NCBI RefSeq assembly: GCF_000334155.1
Contig: NZ_ANNK01000127.1
Span: forward strand, 1 to 57,584
DNA from: Halalkalibacterium ligniniphilum
GTDB taxonomy: Bacteria; Bacillota; Bacilli; Bacillales; Bacillaceae_D
Length of the DNA: 57,584 nt
Reading direction: 5' to 3'
The notes under the pieces are model-generated. The model saw nothing but the letters and a program-made list of their open reading frames with translations, did no database searches and was not told the origin of the DNA. A program made the translations under genes and the position numbers. This document shows positions 1-8,094 of this stretch, piece after piece (within the stretch, counting starts at the first letter, position 1; every line of letters begins with the position of its first letter).

Positions 1-466
1 TGACAGGGTAGCCAATACGCTTGGCTACCTCTATGGCTTCGTCTACACTTTTTAACGGTTCATTCACTCCTGGAATCACAGGAATCCCCGCCTTCTCCAT
101 CGTTTTACGCGCTTCAATCTTGCTCCCCATTTTTTGAATAACATCTGGATGTGGACCGATAAATGTAAACCCTTCCTCTATACAGCGACGTGCAAAGTCC
201 GCATTTTCAGAAAGAAGCCCATAGCCTGGATGAATCGCCTCAACCTCGGCTTGTTTAGCGACTTCAATGATTTTTTCAACATTTAAATAGCTTTCAAGCA
301 CTCGATTCTTTCCAACCACATATGCCTCATCTGCTAGGGTAACGTGCAACGAATCAAGGTCAGCCTCAGAATAAACGGCAACAGTCGCGATCTTTAAACG
401 CTTGCATGTTCGGATAATACGAGCAGCAATTTCGCCACGATTTGCAATCAATATTTTTGCAAACAT
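1..466 (-). CDS. yngH: Biotin carboxylase subunit, N-terminal part (cut by window edge)
   Basis: The first 155 residues of an acetyl/propionyl/methylcrotonyl-CoA-type biotin carboxylase. The protein starts [17 protein letters not shown], the typical opening of the family, and continues through the [10 protein letters not shown] segment of the N-terminal lobe. The ATP-grasp catalytic region lies beyond the left edge. The ATG at 464-466 is preceded by a strong AAGGGGGGAG ribosome site. It is the third gene of a minus-strand operon after an acyl-CoA dehydrogenase and an acyl-CoA synthetase, the order seen for yngJ-yngI-yngH in B. subtilis, where the gene set is linked to leucine/acyl-CoA breakdown. 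The enzyme would carboxylate biotin for an acyl-CoA carboxylase. Substrate choice (propionyl- or methylcrotonyl-CoA) cannot be told from this piece. Confidence 0.9.
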   Translation of the reverse strand, partial: MFAKILIANRGEIAARIIRTCKRLKIATVAVYSEADLDSLHVTLADEAYVVGKNRVLESYLNVEKIIEVAKQAEVEAIHPGYGLLSENADFARRCIEEGFTFIGPHPDVIQKMGSKIEARKTMEKAGIPVIPGVNEPLKSVDEAIEVAKRIGYPV

Positions 467-502
467 TGCTCTCCCCCCTTGGATCGATATCTCTACACAT
501 GT

Positions 503-2152
503 TTAATTTGTTTTTAATTCGAATACTTCCTTTGCCTGCTCTCGCAGCTTGAACTTTTGGATTTTCCCTGAGGCTGTCATTGGATACTCATCAATAAAGG
601 CAATGTAGCGTGGTATTTTAAAGCGGGCGATTTTTCCAAAACAATACGTGCGAATTTCTTCAGCCGTTGCTGTTTCACCTTTTTTCAATTTAATCCAGGC
701 TGAAACTTCTTCCCCAAAAGTTTCATCAGGGATACCGACGACTTGGACATCAAGAATTTTAGGGTGCTGATAAAGAAATTCCTCTACCTCTCTTGGATAA
801 ACATTTTCTCCTCCACGAATAATCATGTCTTTTAAGCGACCTGTGATACGGCAATAGCCGTTCTCGTCCATCACAGCCAAATCACCTGTATGAAGCCAGC
901 CTTCCTTTGTAATGACGGCTGAGGTGGCATCAGGATTTTTATAATAGCCCTTCATAACATGATACCCGCGTGTGCATAGCTCTCCTTGCACTCCCCGAGG
1001 AACTTCCACCTCTGTTCCAGGCTCCACAATTTTCACTTCCACATTCGGTAAAGCGCGACCGACGGTTTCAACACGTATCTCTAACGGATCATTTACCCTT
1101 GTTTGTGTAATGACTGGCGATGATTCTGTTTGCCCATAGGCAATCGTAATTTCTGAGGCACCCATCTTTTCAACAACGGCTTTCATCACTTCAATCGGGC
1201 AATTCGAGCCTGCCATAATCCCTGTTCGTAGGGTTGATAAATCATAGCTGTCAAAATCCTTTTCATTCAGTTCAGCAATAAACATCGTCGGCACCCCATG
1301 AAGCCCAGTACATCTCTCATTTTGAACCGCTTCAAGAACGACTTTTGGGTTAAATTCCTGAATCGGAACCATCGTGGCACCAACAGAAACACAAGCTAAT
1401 GTACCAAGAACACAGCCGAAGCAATGAAAAAACGGAACCGGAATGCAAAGCCGATCATTTGCGGTGAGATTCATACACTTAGCAATATTCAGCCCATTGT
1501 TAACGAGGTTATAATGGGTAAGCATCACGCCTTTTGGAAACCCCGTTGTTCCAGAGGTGTACTGCATGTTAATGACATCCCCCGGCTTTAAACTGGCCAT
1601 GCGCTCCTCCAATGCCTGGTCACTCTCCTCTTCGCCAAGCTGTAAAACTTCATTCCATGTGTACATACCCGGATGCCGCTCTTCCCCTAAATGAATTACT
1701 CTCTTTAAATAGGGGAGCTTTTCCGATTGAAGATGACCAGGATCACTGTTTTTTAGTTCTGGAACAATTTCGTACAGCATTTCCAAGTAGGAAGCATCCC
1801 GATATCCATCGATAAGCAAAATCGTTGTTGCATCCGATTGTTTTAGAAGGTACTCCAATTCCGATGTTCGATAGCTTGTATTCACCGTCACGAGCACTGC
1901 ACCCATTTTTCCTGTTGCAAATTGAGTAACAAGCCATTCAGGGACGTTTGTAGCCCAAATCGCTACATGCTCACCTTGCTCAATTCCTAGCTTCATAAAG
2001 CCCTTTGCCGCTTTACGACAGAGCTGGTCAAATTGTTCATACGTATAGCGTAAATCTAGTTCAGGATAAACAACGGCTTCATGAGTCGGTTGTCTTGCTG
2101 CTACTTCCTCAATGAGTTGTCCAATCGTTTGATTTAGGACTTCATCTGGCAT
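503..2152 (-). CDS. yngI: AMP-forming acyl-CoA synthetase
   Basis: An AMP-dependent acyl-CoA ligase of 549 residues that activates a fatty or branched carboxylic acid to its CoA thioester, using ATP, in the cytoplasm. The phosphate-binding motif YTSGTTGFPKG lies near residue 200, and the C-terminal hinge region has GRLKDMIIRGGENVYPREVEEF followed by the catalytic-lysine tail SGKIQKFKLRE. The ATG at 2152 sits eight bases after GGGAGGG; a TTG three bases upstream is less well spaced. It is 25 bases downstream of the acyl-CoA dehydrogenase gene and 36 bases upstream of the biotin carboxylase gene, so it is cotranscribed with them. Order and length match YngI of B. subtilis. Substrate is unknown; short/medium branched acids fit the neighbours. 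Confidence 0.9.
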   Translation of the reverse strand: MPDEVLNQTIGQLIEEVAARQPTHEAVVYPELDLRYTYEQFDQLCRKAAKGFMKLGIEQGEHVAIWATNVPEWLVTQFATGKMGAVLVTVNTSYRTSELEYLLKQSDATTILLIDGYRDASYLEMLYEIVPELKNSDPGHLQSEKLPYLKRVIHLGEERHPGMYTWNEVLQLGEEESDQALEERMASLKPGDVINMQYTSGTTGFPKGVMLTHYNLVNNGLNIAKCMNLTANDRLCIPVPFFHCFGCVLGTLACVSVGATMVPIQEFNPKVVLEAVQNERCTGLHGVPTMFIAELNEKDFDSYDLSTLRTGIMAGSNCPIEVMKAVVEKMGASEITIAYGQTESSPVITQTRVNDPLEIRVETVGRALPNVEVKIVEPGTEVEVPRGVQGELCTRGYHVMKGYYKNPDATSAVITKEGWLHTGDLAVMDENGYCRITGRLKDMIIRGGENVYPREVEEFLYQHPKILDVQVVGIPDETFGEEVSAWIKLKKGETATAEEIRTYCFGKIARFKIPRYIAFIDEYPMTASGKIQKFKLREQAKEVFELKTN

Positions 2153-2177
2153 CAATCTTACCCTCCCGTTCGTTTGA

Positions 2178-3323
2178 TTAACGGCATCCTAACTGGCGAG
2201 CGATGACAAGACGTTGAATTTCAGACGTTCCTTCTCCAATTTCAAGTAGCTTTGCATCTCGAAGCATCCGCTCGACCTCGTATTCACGCATATACCCATA
2301 TCCACCATGAATTTGGATCGCTTCGTTTGCCACCCTTGTTGCTGTTTCAGAAGCAAACAGCTTTGCAAAAGCGGCTTCTTTGGCAAATGGTCGTCCCTTA
2401 TCTTTTAGCCAAGCCGCTTTTAATACCATATTTCTTGCTAGTTCAATTTCCATCGCCATATCAGCGAGTTTAAATTGAATCGCTTGGAAGCTGGAAATCG
2501 CCGTCCCGAATTGCTTCCTTTCTTTTGCATAAGCAAGGGCACGATCAAATGCAGCTTGTGCGATTCCGACACCTAGAGCACCAATAGAAATTCGACCGCC
2601 GTCCAATGTATACAAAAATTGCTTAAAGCCCTTATCAGGGTCACCTAGTAAATTTTCTTTCGGCACACGTACATTTTCTAAAACGAGCTCACATGTATTC
2701 GATGCACGCACGCCCATTTTTTCGTAGTTGCAATTAATTGTGAAACCAGGTGTTTCCGTCGGTACGATGATCGCTGAAATGATTTTTTTGCCGTACTCGT
2801 CTTTTCCTGTAACGGCTGTAACAATGACCGTTCTTGCATACCCTGCATTTGTAATCCAGCATTTTTCCCCATTAATCACGTATTCATCACCATCTAAAAC
2901 AGCCTTCGTCCGTGTCCCGCCAGCATCTGATCCTGCGTTAGGCTCTGTTAACCCAAATGACCCGAGTGATTCTCCAGAAGCTAATGGGACAAGATGTGCT
3001 TGCTTTTGCTCTTCTGTTCCAAAATAGTAAATAGGACTGGCACCTAATGAAACAGCTGCAGCATAGCTTAACCCAGTTCCGCCGCAGGCGCGCCCAATTT
3101 CTTCTACAGCTACGGCGTAGGAAATCGTATCAGCACCAGATCCACCATATTTTTCAGGAAATGGGATGCCTAAAAGACCTAGGCCAGCCATTTTTTTAAA
3201 GATGTCTTCTGGAAATTCGGACGTCCGATCAAAGTGTTCCGCATGTGGAGCAATTTCTTTTTCGGCGAAATCACGAACCATTGACCGAATCATTTGCTGT
3301 TCTTTCGTTAAATCAAAATCCAT
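2178..3323 (-). CDS. yngJ: Acyl-CoA dehydrogenase
   Basis: An FAD-dependent acyl-CoA dehydrogenase of 381 residues, oxidising an acyl-CoA to the 2-enoyl-CoA and passing electrons to electron-transfer flavoprotein. Visible family signatures are [13 protein letters not shown] and CWITNAGYA in the middle domain, the [20 protein letters not shown] helix, and IGEGTSEIQ, whose Glu sits where the catalytic base lies in short/medium-chain members. The ATG at 3323 has GGGGGAG at the right distance; a GTG 30 bases upstream has no such site. It is the first gene of the operon with the CoA synthetase and biotin carboxylase, matching YngJ. A sigma-A promoter with an overlapping perfect cre lies about 150 bases upstream, so carbon catabolite repression by CcpA is expected. 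Confidence 0.92.
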   Translation of the reverse strand: MDFDLTKEQQMIRSMVRDFAEKEIAPHAEHFDRTSEFPEDIFKKMAGLGLLGIPFPEKYGGSGADTISYAVAVEEIGRACGGTGLSYAAAVSLGASPIYYFGTEEQKQAHLVPLASGESLGSFGLTEPNAGSDAGGTRTKAVLDGDEYVINGEKCWITNAGYARTVIVTAVTGKDEYGKKIISAIIVPTETPGFTINCNYEKMGVRASNTCELVLENVRVPKENLLGDPDKGFKQFLYTLDGGRISIGALGVGIAQAAFDRALAYAKERKQFGTAISSFQAIQFKLADMAMEIELARNMVLKAAWLKDKGRPFAKEAAFAKLFASETATRVANEAIQIHGGYGYMREYEVERMLRDAKLLEIGEGTSEIQRLVIARQLGCR

Positions 3324-3467
3324 CCTAACTCCCCCATTCTTATCAGGTTCCACCTTATTCTGAACGGTCGCTCATCCCTCCTGCACTCTTATGTCTACGT
3401 ACACTCTCTAAAAATATTCATAAGTGATTGTTATGAAAAAGCTCGTATGCTCAAAAAAAGAAATAAA

Positions 3468-3481
3468 TGTAAGCGCTATCA
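3468..3481 (-). promoter_or_regulatory. cre box (CcpA operator) for the yngJ operon
   Basis: TGTAAGCGCTATCA fits the catabolite-responsive-element consensus TGWAANCGNTNWCA at every position. It lies immediately downstream of the -10 box at 3484-3489 and covers the expected transcription start, a position from which CcpA bound with HPr-Ser-P represses. Seen directly in sequence; the regulation itself is inferred. Confidence 0.8.
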
Positions 3482-3483
3482 AA

Positions 3484-3512
3484 ATCGTATCGTTAGAATA
3501 GATTTTTGTCAA
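3484..3512 (-). promoter_or_regulatory. Sigma-A promoter of the yngJ operon
   Basis: On the minus strand, TTGACA (3507-3512) is followed by exactly 17 bases and TACGAT (3484-3489). The -35 is perfect and the -10 matches four of six bases. It points at yngJ. Confidence 0.7.
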
Positions 3513-3518
3513 TCTATT
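3497..3518. promoter_or_regulatory. Perfect inverted repeat over the -35 box, candidate repressor operator
   Basis: AATAGATT-N6-AATCTATT is an 8-bp perfect inverted repeat whose centre contains the -35 box of the yngJ promoter. The position is typical for a repressor such as a TetR/FadR-type regulator of acyl-CoA metabolism, but the half-site does not match an operator I know and no regulator gene lies next to it. Confidence 0.45.
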
Positions 3519-3552
3519 ATAAATTATTAGAATTTTAAGTTTATTATACTTG

Positions 3553-3685
3553 AACAAAACTTGGCTTTTCGCAAATTCCTTCATAGCAAAAGCCTTAGTT
3601 ACAGTTATACTTGGGCCTTCGAACTTTTAACTACGTCGTTAAACTTCTATGTTGAAAGATATATACTTAACGTACAAAAAGGGAC
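3553..3685. repeat. Dispersed ~130-bp intergenic repeat, copy 1
   Basis: This stretch resembles 20160-20293 over its whole length, roughly four bases in five, in the same orientation (shared blocks include CAAAACTTGGC, TTATACTT, GGCCTTC, TTTTTAACTACGTC-like and CTATGTT). Neither copy holds a convincing open frame, so it is taken as a non-coding dispersed element. It lies between the amidase gene and the yngJ promoter. Confidence 0.75.
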
Positions 3686-3689
3686 AACA

Positions 3690-3716
3690 CCAAAAGGCCT
3701 TGAACCAGCCTTTTGG
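3690..3716 (-). terminator. Probable terminator after the amidase gene
   Basis: CCAAAAGGC and GCCTTTTGG form a perfect 9-bp stem with a 9-base loop, 30 bases beyond the amidase stop. The T-run on the minus strand is nine bases away from the stem, so efficiency may be modest. Confidence 0.5.
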
Positions 3717-3745
3717 GCTACCCGCTTTTTCAGAGCGTCTTCCCA

Positions 3746-5272
3746 CTAAGCTTTTGAAGGAACGCGCCCATGTAACGTTTGAAACGCGTGTGCAGCTTGT
3801 AAGACCGTCTCATCTTCGCCAAAACGCCCTACAACCATCATACCAATCGGGAGTTCCTTCGATTTTTGACAAGGTACATTCATGGCCGGATGACCTGTAA
3901 TATTAAAAGGTGCAGTATTACAAATCATTTCTAAAGCACATGCGATTACCTCTTCTCTTGGTGCATCAGGAGCCGGAATTTTTGTTGCCTTCATCGGTGT
4001 TGTTGGCATAATGAGCACGTCATATTCCTTTAGCGCTTCGTCATATGCTTGTTTTAATTTTCTCGATAAGTTTTGTGCTATTGCATAATATTTTCCATTG
4101 TATTGCTCCTGCATATATTGTCCAAGTAAAATGGTCATTTTAACAGTCTCTGAATAATCATTGGCTCTGACTTTTCGCGCCTTCCCATAGGCATCCAAAA
4201 GTTTTGTGCTATAATGCCCCTTCCAGTTGTTCCCCATTCCATTGTCCTTGACCATTAATGCTGTTAAACCCTCAATTCCAACACCGTTCCAAATATGAAT
4301 GCCGTCGAGATGCATGGGAATCGATACTTCTTCAACATGGGCTCCACTGCCTTCTAAAGACTGAGCTGCTTCTTTAACCTTTTGATCCACATCTTTCTCA
4401 GACAATCCTTCCCATCCGAAGCCTTCCTTCACAATCCCTACTTTTAAACCTTCAGCATGACCAACAAGGGCGTCGGTATATCGTTTTACTTCCAAGCCAG
4501 TCTGTCTTGGATCTAATCCATCAGGCCCAGCTAACACTTCTAGCAATAAAGCGACATCCTCCACTGATCTCGCCATTGGTCCTGTATGATCGATCGTCTG
4601 CTCGATTGGAAAAATTCCTGTGTAAGGAACGAGTCCATAGGTTGGTTTTAGACCATAAATGCCACTCCAAGAGCTCGGCATTCGAATCGAGCCACCTTGG
4701 TCACCACCAATCGCCATATCCACTTCTCCCGCCGCAACCAATGCTGCGCAACCACTAGAAGAGCCGCCGGTTGATCTGGTCGGATCATGTGGGTTTAAGA
4801 CTGGGCCTGTAGCGGACGTATGGCTCCCTCCTGATAGGCAAAAATCTTCACACACGGCTTTCCCTGCTATTTCTCCTCCAGCATCAAGAATCCGCGTAAC
4901 AATTGTCGCATCCTCATCAGGAACAAATCCTTCGAGAATCGCAGAACCATTCATCATCGGGACTCCTGCTAGACTTATATTATCTTTGAGAACAATCTTT
5001 TTCCCTGCCAATTTTCCACTGTCTTTTCCTTTAACCGTTGCTTTCCAATACCAAGCGTTGTATTTGTTTTCTTCAGCATCGGGACGATAACCAGATGTTC
5101 GTGGGTAATCTACGGCAAGACGAGGCTCAACAAGCTGATTTAAACGATTGTAGGACTCAAGCGTTCCGTTCATTAATTCTTGATAGGAAAATAAATCGTC
5201 CTCTGTGAGATCGAGATGAAAGTCATTCGCAATCTTTTTTAATTGTTCCACCGTTGGTTTTTTTACAGCCAT
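3746..5272 (-). CDS. Amidase-signature family hydrolase
   Basis: A 508-residue amidase of the GatA/AS family, hydrolysing a carboxamide to acid and ammonia in the cytoplasm. The Ser-cisSer-Lys triad is visible: the lysine in GKKIVLKDNISLAGVPM, the glycine/serine-rich TRSTGGSSSGCAA segment, and the nucleophile in GGDQGGSIRMPSSWSG. The ATG has TAGGAGGC upstream. It is monocistronic, with a weak terminator and a dispersed repeat behind it and a 578-base gap before it. It is not GatA of the tRNA amidotransferase, because gatC and gatB are absent and the sequence resembles free-standing amidases. The substrate is unknown. Confidence 0.88.
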   Translation of the reverse strand: MAVKKPTVEQLKKIANDFHLDLTEDDLFSYQELMNGTLESYNRLNQLVEPRLAVDYPRTSGYRPDAEENKYNAWYWKATVKGKDSGKLAGKKIVLKDNISLAGVPMMNGSAILEGFVPDEDATIVTRILDAGGEIAGKAVCEDFCLSGGSHTSATGPVLNPHDPTRSTGGSSSGCAALVAAGEVDMAIGGDQGGSIRMPSSWSGIYGLKPTYGLVPYTGIFPIEQTIDHTGPMARSVEDVALLLEVLAGPDGLDPRQTGLEVKRYTDALVGHAEGLKVGIVKEGFGWEGLSEKDVDQKVKEAAQSLEGSGAHVEEVSIPMHLDGIHIWNGVGIEGLTALMVKDNGMGNNWKGHYSTKLLDAYGKARKVRANDYSETVKMTILLGQYMQEQYNGKYYAIAQNLSRKLKQAYDEALKEYDVLIMPTTPMKATKIPAPDAPREEVIACALEMICNTAPFNITGHPAMNVPCQKSKELPIGMMVVGRFGEDETVLQAAHAFQTLHGRVPSKA

Positions 5273-5437
5273 ACTTACGCCTCCTAAAGTTAAGTATTCA
5301 AGCTACTTCTCTATGTTGGAATAATGGCATCCTCAATGGTAAGTATAAAACGTTCAATCAGGACAGCCACAATTTCGTTAGATTATATTCCAGATAAATT
5401 GACGTCAGAACGTAAATTTACAGGAAGGAGGATTCAC

Positions 5438-5551
5438 ATTTTTACACTATCTTTCATCGATGAGAGTGAGTAAGCAATAAAAAAAGAATGGTTTGAATTA
5501 GAAGGACGGCTGAAGGAATGCCTGTGTAGTGATGGGAACGAGCTTCAATGA
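5438..5551 (+). other. Possible decayed short gene
   Basis: AGGAAGGAGG at 5422-5431 is an excellent ribosome site on the plus strand, but the expected start position holds ATT instead of ATG. The frame that follows reads IFTLSFIDESE, then a TAA, then AIKKEWFELEGRLKECLC in the same frame to TGA at 5549-5551. One start-codon change and one CAA-to-TAA change would restore a small hydrophilic protein. This may be a coincidence; no family is recognised. Confidence 0.2.
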
Positions 5552-5636
5552 TTCGGTTACTTGCTTCCCGTTAAGAAGACTCAGTATTCAAAAGAAAACA
5601 CGACCTTTTAAACATTGTAGCTTAATGAAAAAAGAC

Positions 5637-5669
5637 AAGGGTGTTCCCTTTTTATCAGGAACCACCCTT
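5637..5669. terminator. Hairpin terminator
   Basis: AAGGGTG-TTCC pairs with GGAA-CCACCCTT around a ten-base loop, with T-rich sequence after it on both strands. It could end minus-strand transcription from the aminotransferase gene. Confidence 0.6.
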
Positions 5670-5850
5670 TTTTCTTTTATTAAATGTATTGACATACCGT
5701 GACGCCAGTCGACAATCAGCCTTCTTTTTTGAAGACCATTAACTCGCTAAGCACAACGATCTGACTTATTGATTTGTTTTATACATGAATCCCATCAGGC
5801 GCAGTATCTTTTTAAGCGTTTAATGCTAGACAGTACGTAGCTGAATGAGT

Positions 5851-7053
5851 TTAAGCTAAAATGATTTGTTCCTGTGTTGCGTGTTCAACCACGTCCACAA
5901 GAATGTTCATCCCTTGCTCAATTTTTTCATGGGTAGAGTGAGTAAAGTTCAATCGCATTGTATTTGCTTTAGGAGTTCCTGCGTAAAACGGCTCCCCTGG
6001 GACGTAAGCAACCCCTTGCTTCACTGCTTCTGACAGAAGTAGGGTCGTATTGATTTTTTCATCTAATTCAATCCAGAAGAACATTCCGCCTTTTGGCTCC
6101 ACAAATCGTAAGCCCTGAAGGTTAGACTGTTGAAGCATTCTCAGCATCGTATCCTTTCGCGCTCTGTATTCATGAATCAGGGTTTGAATATGGCCATCCA
6201 AATCAAAATGGCGACAAAGCTGATAAAGCGCCTGTTGAGATAGTGAATTTGAGTGAAGGTCGTTTGCCTGCTTTGCCTGAGCCATCATCCGGATCACTTG
6301 AAACGGCCCTGCGATCCAACCCGTTCTTAGAGCTGGTACAGCTGTTTTAGAAAACGTACTTGTATACAATACATGCGTTCCATCATCAAGGGCAGCGAGC
6401 GGTGTATAAGTCTCATCTTCATTAAATTGAATATCTCCATATGGATCATCTTCAAAGATCAAGGCACGATACTTATGAGCAAGATTCACCAATTGAACAC
6501 GGCGTTCCTTTGACCAAACACGTCCTGCAGGATTTGAAAAGGTAGGAACGACATATATACATTTTGGCTTGTACATTTTTAATTTTTGCTCAAGGTCATC
6601 TGGTAACATCCCGTTATCATCAGAGTCCACTGCAATCACTTTTGCCTCATAGGATTGAAATACTTGAAGGGCAGCTAAATACGTTGGATCTTCTGTTAAA
6701 ACAACATCCCCTGGATTAAAAATCACTCTTGAAAACAGATCAATCGCTTGCTGAGATCCTGTTGTTACTAACATATCGTCTTCTGTAAAGGATTGAATGC
6801 CTTTTCGTTTCATCCGTTCTACAATCACTTCACGAAGAGGACGGTAGCCTTCGGTCTCCGAATATTGCATCGATTTTTTACCTGTTTCAAACACACGAGC
6901 AAACGCATCTTGTACGCCCTCAAGCGGAAACAAATTATCATCCGGCAAGCCTCCGGCAAAGGAAATGACGTTTTCCTTATTTACCACTTTTAAAATATCC
7001 CTTACTGCAGAGGAATGGAGATGACGAACTCGTTTCGCAAATGCATACTTCAT
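5851..7053 (-). CDS. PLP-dependent aminotransferase (LysN/2-aminoadipate type)
   Basis: A class I/II aminotransferase of 400 residues, fold type I, related to LysN/alpha-aminoadipate and multi-substrate aminotransferases of the MocR C-terminal type but lacking the GntR DNA-binding domain. Visible motifs are the GGLPDDNLFP entry loop, SETEGYRPLREVI, VVPTFSNPAGRVWS, EDDPYGDIQF, and STFSKTAVPALRTGWIAG with the Schiff-base lysine. The ATG at 7053 follows GAGGTG by six bases; a GTG nine bases upstream overlaps that site. A promoter is seen at 7096-7123. It is a single gene; its amino acid substrate cannot be assigned from sequence alone. Confidence 0.88.
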   Translation of the reverse strand: MKYAFAKRVRHLHSSAVRDILKVVNKENVISFAGGLPDDNLFPLEGVQDAFARVFETGKKSMQYSETEGYRPLREVIVERMKRKGIQSFTEDDMLVTTGSQQAIDLFSRVIFNPGDVVLTEDPTYLAALQVFQSYEAKVIAVDSDDNGMLPDDLEQKLKMYKPKCIYVVPTFSNPAGRVWSKERRVQLVNLAHKYRALIFEDDPYGDIQFNEDETYTPLAALDDGTHVLYTSTFSKTAVPALRTGWIAGPFQVIRMMAQAKQANDLHSNSLSQQALYQLCRHFDLDGHIQTLIHEYRARKDTMLRMLQQSNLQGLRFVEPKGGMFFWIELDEKINTTLLLSEAVKQGVAYVPGEPFYAGTPKANTMRLNFTHSTHEKIEQGMNILVDVVEHATQEQIILA

Positions 7054-7095
7054 GATGGACACCTCAATTGACGTAATTTTTTGAAATTTATCTCT

Positions 7096-7123
7096 ATACT
7101 ACCCCGTTCTGCTGAAAAGTCAA
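7096..7123 (-). promoter_or_regulatory. Probable promoter of the aminotransferase gene
   Basis: Minus strand TTGACT (7118-7123), 16 bases, TAGTAT (7096-7101), about 40 bases upstream of the start codon. Confidence 0.5.
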
Positions 7124-7166
7124 TTCTTTTCACAAGATTTTCAGATTTTCTGTCTCGACAGCAAAA

Positions 7167-7196
7167 AAGACGATCCTTATATTAAAGTGCCGTCTT
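7167..7196 (-). terminator. Terminator, probably for ferritin
   Basis: On the minus strand AAGACG and CGTCTT form a stem followed directly by a T-run (A-run at 7163-7168 on the plus strand). It is the first T-tailed hairpin downstream of ferritin. Confidence 0.55.
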
Positions 7197-7353
7197 CGAA
7201 CGAGTTGACGCAATGATCCAATTAAATCTGTAGAAAAGCATGTATCCACATATGATTCACTCGCCTGATGACTGAACAGAACCTATATAAAGAGTAACGA
7301 AAAAAGAATACTTTCAATCTATATTGTACCTCTTCCTCCGCTCCACCGCAATG

Positions 7354-7396
7354 GGGGTCAGGGCAAGTTTGCTCCGGGCAAATTTGCTCTGACCCC
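7354..7396. repeat. REP-like palindrome directly behind ferritin
   Basis: A 43-base near-palindrome with GGGGTCAG at one end and CTGACCCC at the other. Inside it, on the minus strand, are two tandem 14-base units, GAGCAAATTTGCCC and GAGCAAACTTGCCC, differing at one base. It begins six bases after the ferritin stop and is more GC-rich than its surroundings. Such palindromes are typical of REP elements moved by Y1 (RAYT-type) transposases; no such transposase is in the window. Confidence 0.6.
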
Positions 7397-7401
7397 TCAG
7401 C

Positions 7402-7908
7402 TTATTCAGATTCTGGTGAGAAGCTCCGTTTTGCGAACTCATTATCCATCATAAAGAAGGCGTTGCTGTCATCATCAATACGCTTAAGCTTTTGAATGAT
7501 GCTATCAAAGAGGTCTTCCTCTTCCACCTGTTCTTCAATGAACCACTTCAAGAAATTGATCGTTGCATGCTCCCTGGCATCTAGTGCAAGATCAGAAAGC
7601 TTATAAAAGCGCTTCGTCACTTCTTTTTCTTGTTTTAACGCTTTTTCATAGGCATCCAATACAGAGCTGAAATCATTATTCGGTGTTTCAAAGCCTGTAA
7701 TGATCGCCCGTTCACCCATCGTATTAATAAAGTTGTAAATTTTCATGCCATGGAATCGCTCTTCTTCTGCTTGCACTAAAAAGAAATTGGCAAAGCCGTC
7801 TAAGCTTTCATGAGAACAATAGGCTGCCATCGCCATATAGGAATGAGCCGCGTAAAACTCGTAATTCATTTGTTCATTTAACGCCTTTAACAGTGTTTCG
7901 TTGAGCAT
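7402..7908 (-). CDS. Ferritin
   Basis: A 168-residue bacterial ferritin of the FtnA type, which oxidises Fe(II) at a di-iron centre and stores it as ferric mineral inside a 24-subunit shell. Ferroxidase residues are visible in order: Glu in EQMNYEFYAAHSYMAM, Glu and His in EEERFHGMKIY, and Glu residues in the EEQVEEEDLF helix. Length and four-helix pattern are those of the family; it lacks the haem-binding Met of bacterioferritin and is longer than Dps. The ATG has a GGAGG-like site upstream. It is monocistronic, followed by a REP-like palindrome and a hairpin terminator. No clear Fur or PerR box was recognised upstream. Confidence 0.93.
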   Translation of the reverse strand: MLNETLLKALNEQMNYEFYAAHSYMAMAAYCSHESLDGFANFFLVQAEEERFHGMKIYNFINTMGERAIITGFETPNNDFSSVLDAYEKALKQEKEVTKRFYKLSDLALDAREHATINFLKWFIEEQVEEEDLFDSIIQKLKRIDDDSNAFFMMDNEFAKRSFSPESE

Positions 7909-8094
7909 GTAGGAAGCCTCCTATCGATTTGGATACTTTTAGTATAGCATGCTCGTAAAAATTAAAGAATATAGGAAATTCAAGCTGCAATCCGTTTCGT
8001 TTGTGATGGCTCTATAGGAAGATGTACAATGAACATTATTTCCAACGTAAAATAGATGATATGTATTAAGCAGAAAAGAAAGGTTGGATTCACC

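Larger units (their letters stand above)
5273..5850. other. Intergenic region, 578 bases
   Basis: Between two minus-strand genes. A minus-strand TATAAT at 5382-5387 with a weak TTCTGA 17 bases upstream could drive the amidase. The region also holds an orphan ribosome site with a decayed short frame (5422-5551) and a hairpin terminator (5637-5669). Nothing else is recognised. Confidence 0.5.

Noticed and set aside
3746-5272. GatA subunit of Glu-tRNA(Gln) amidotransferase
   Set aside because: No gatC or gatB neighbours and the C-terminal part fits free-standing amidases.
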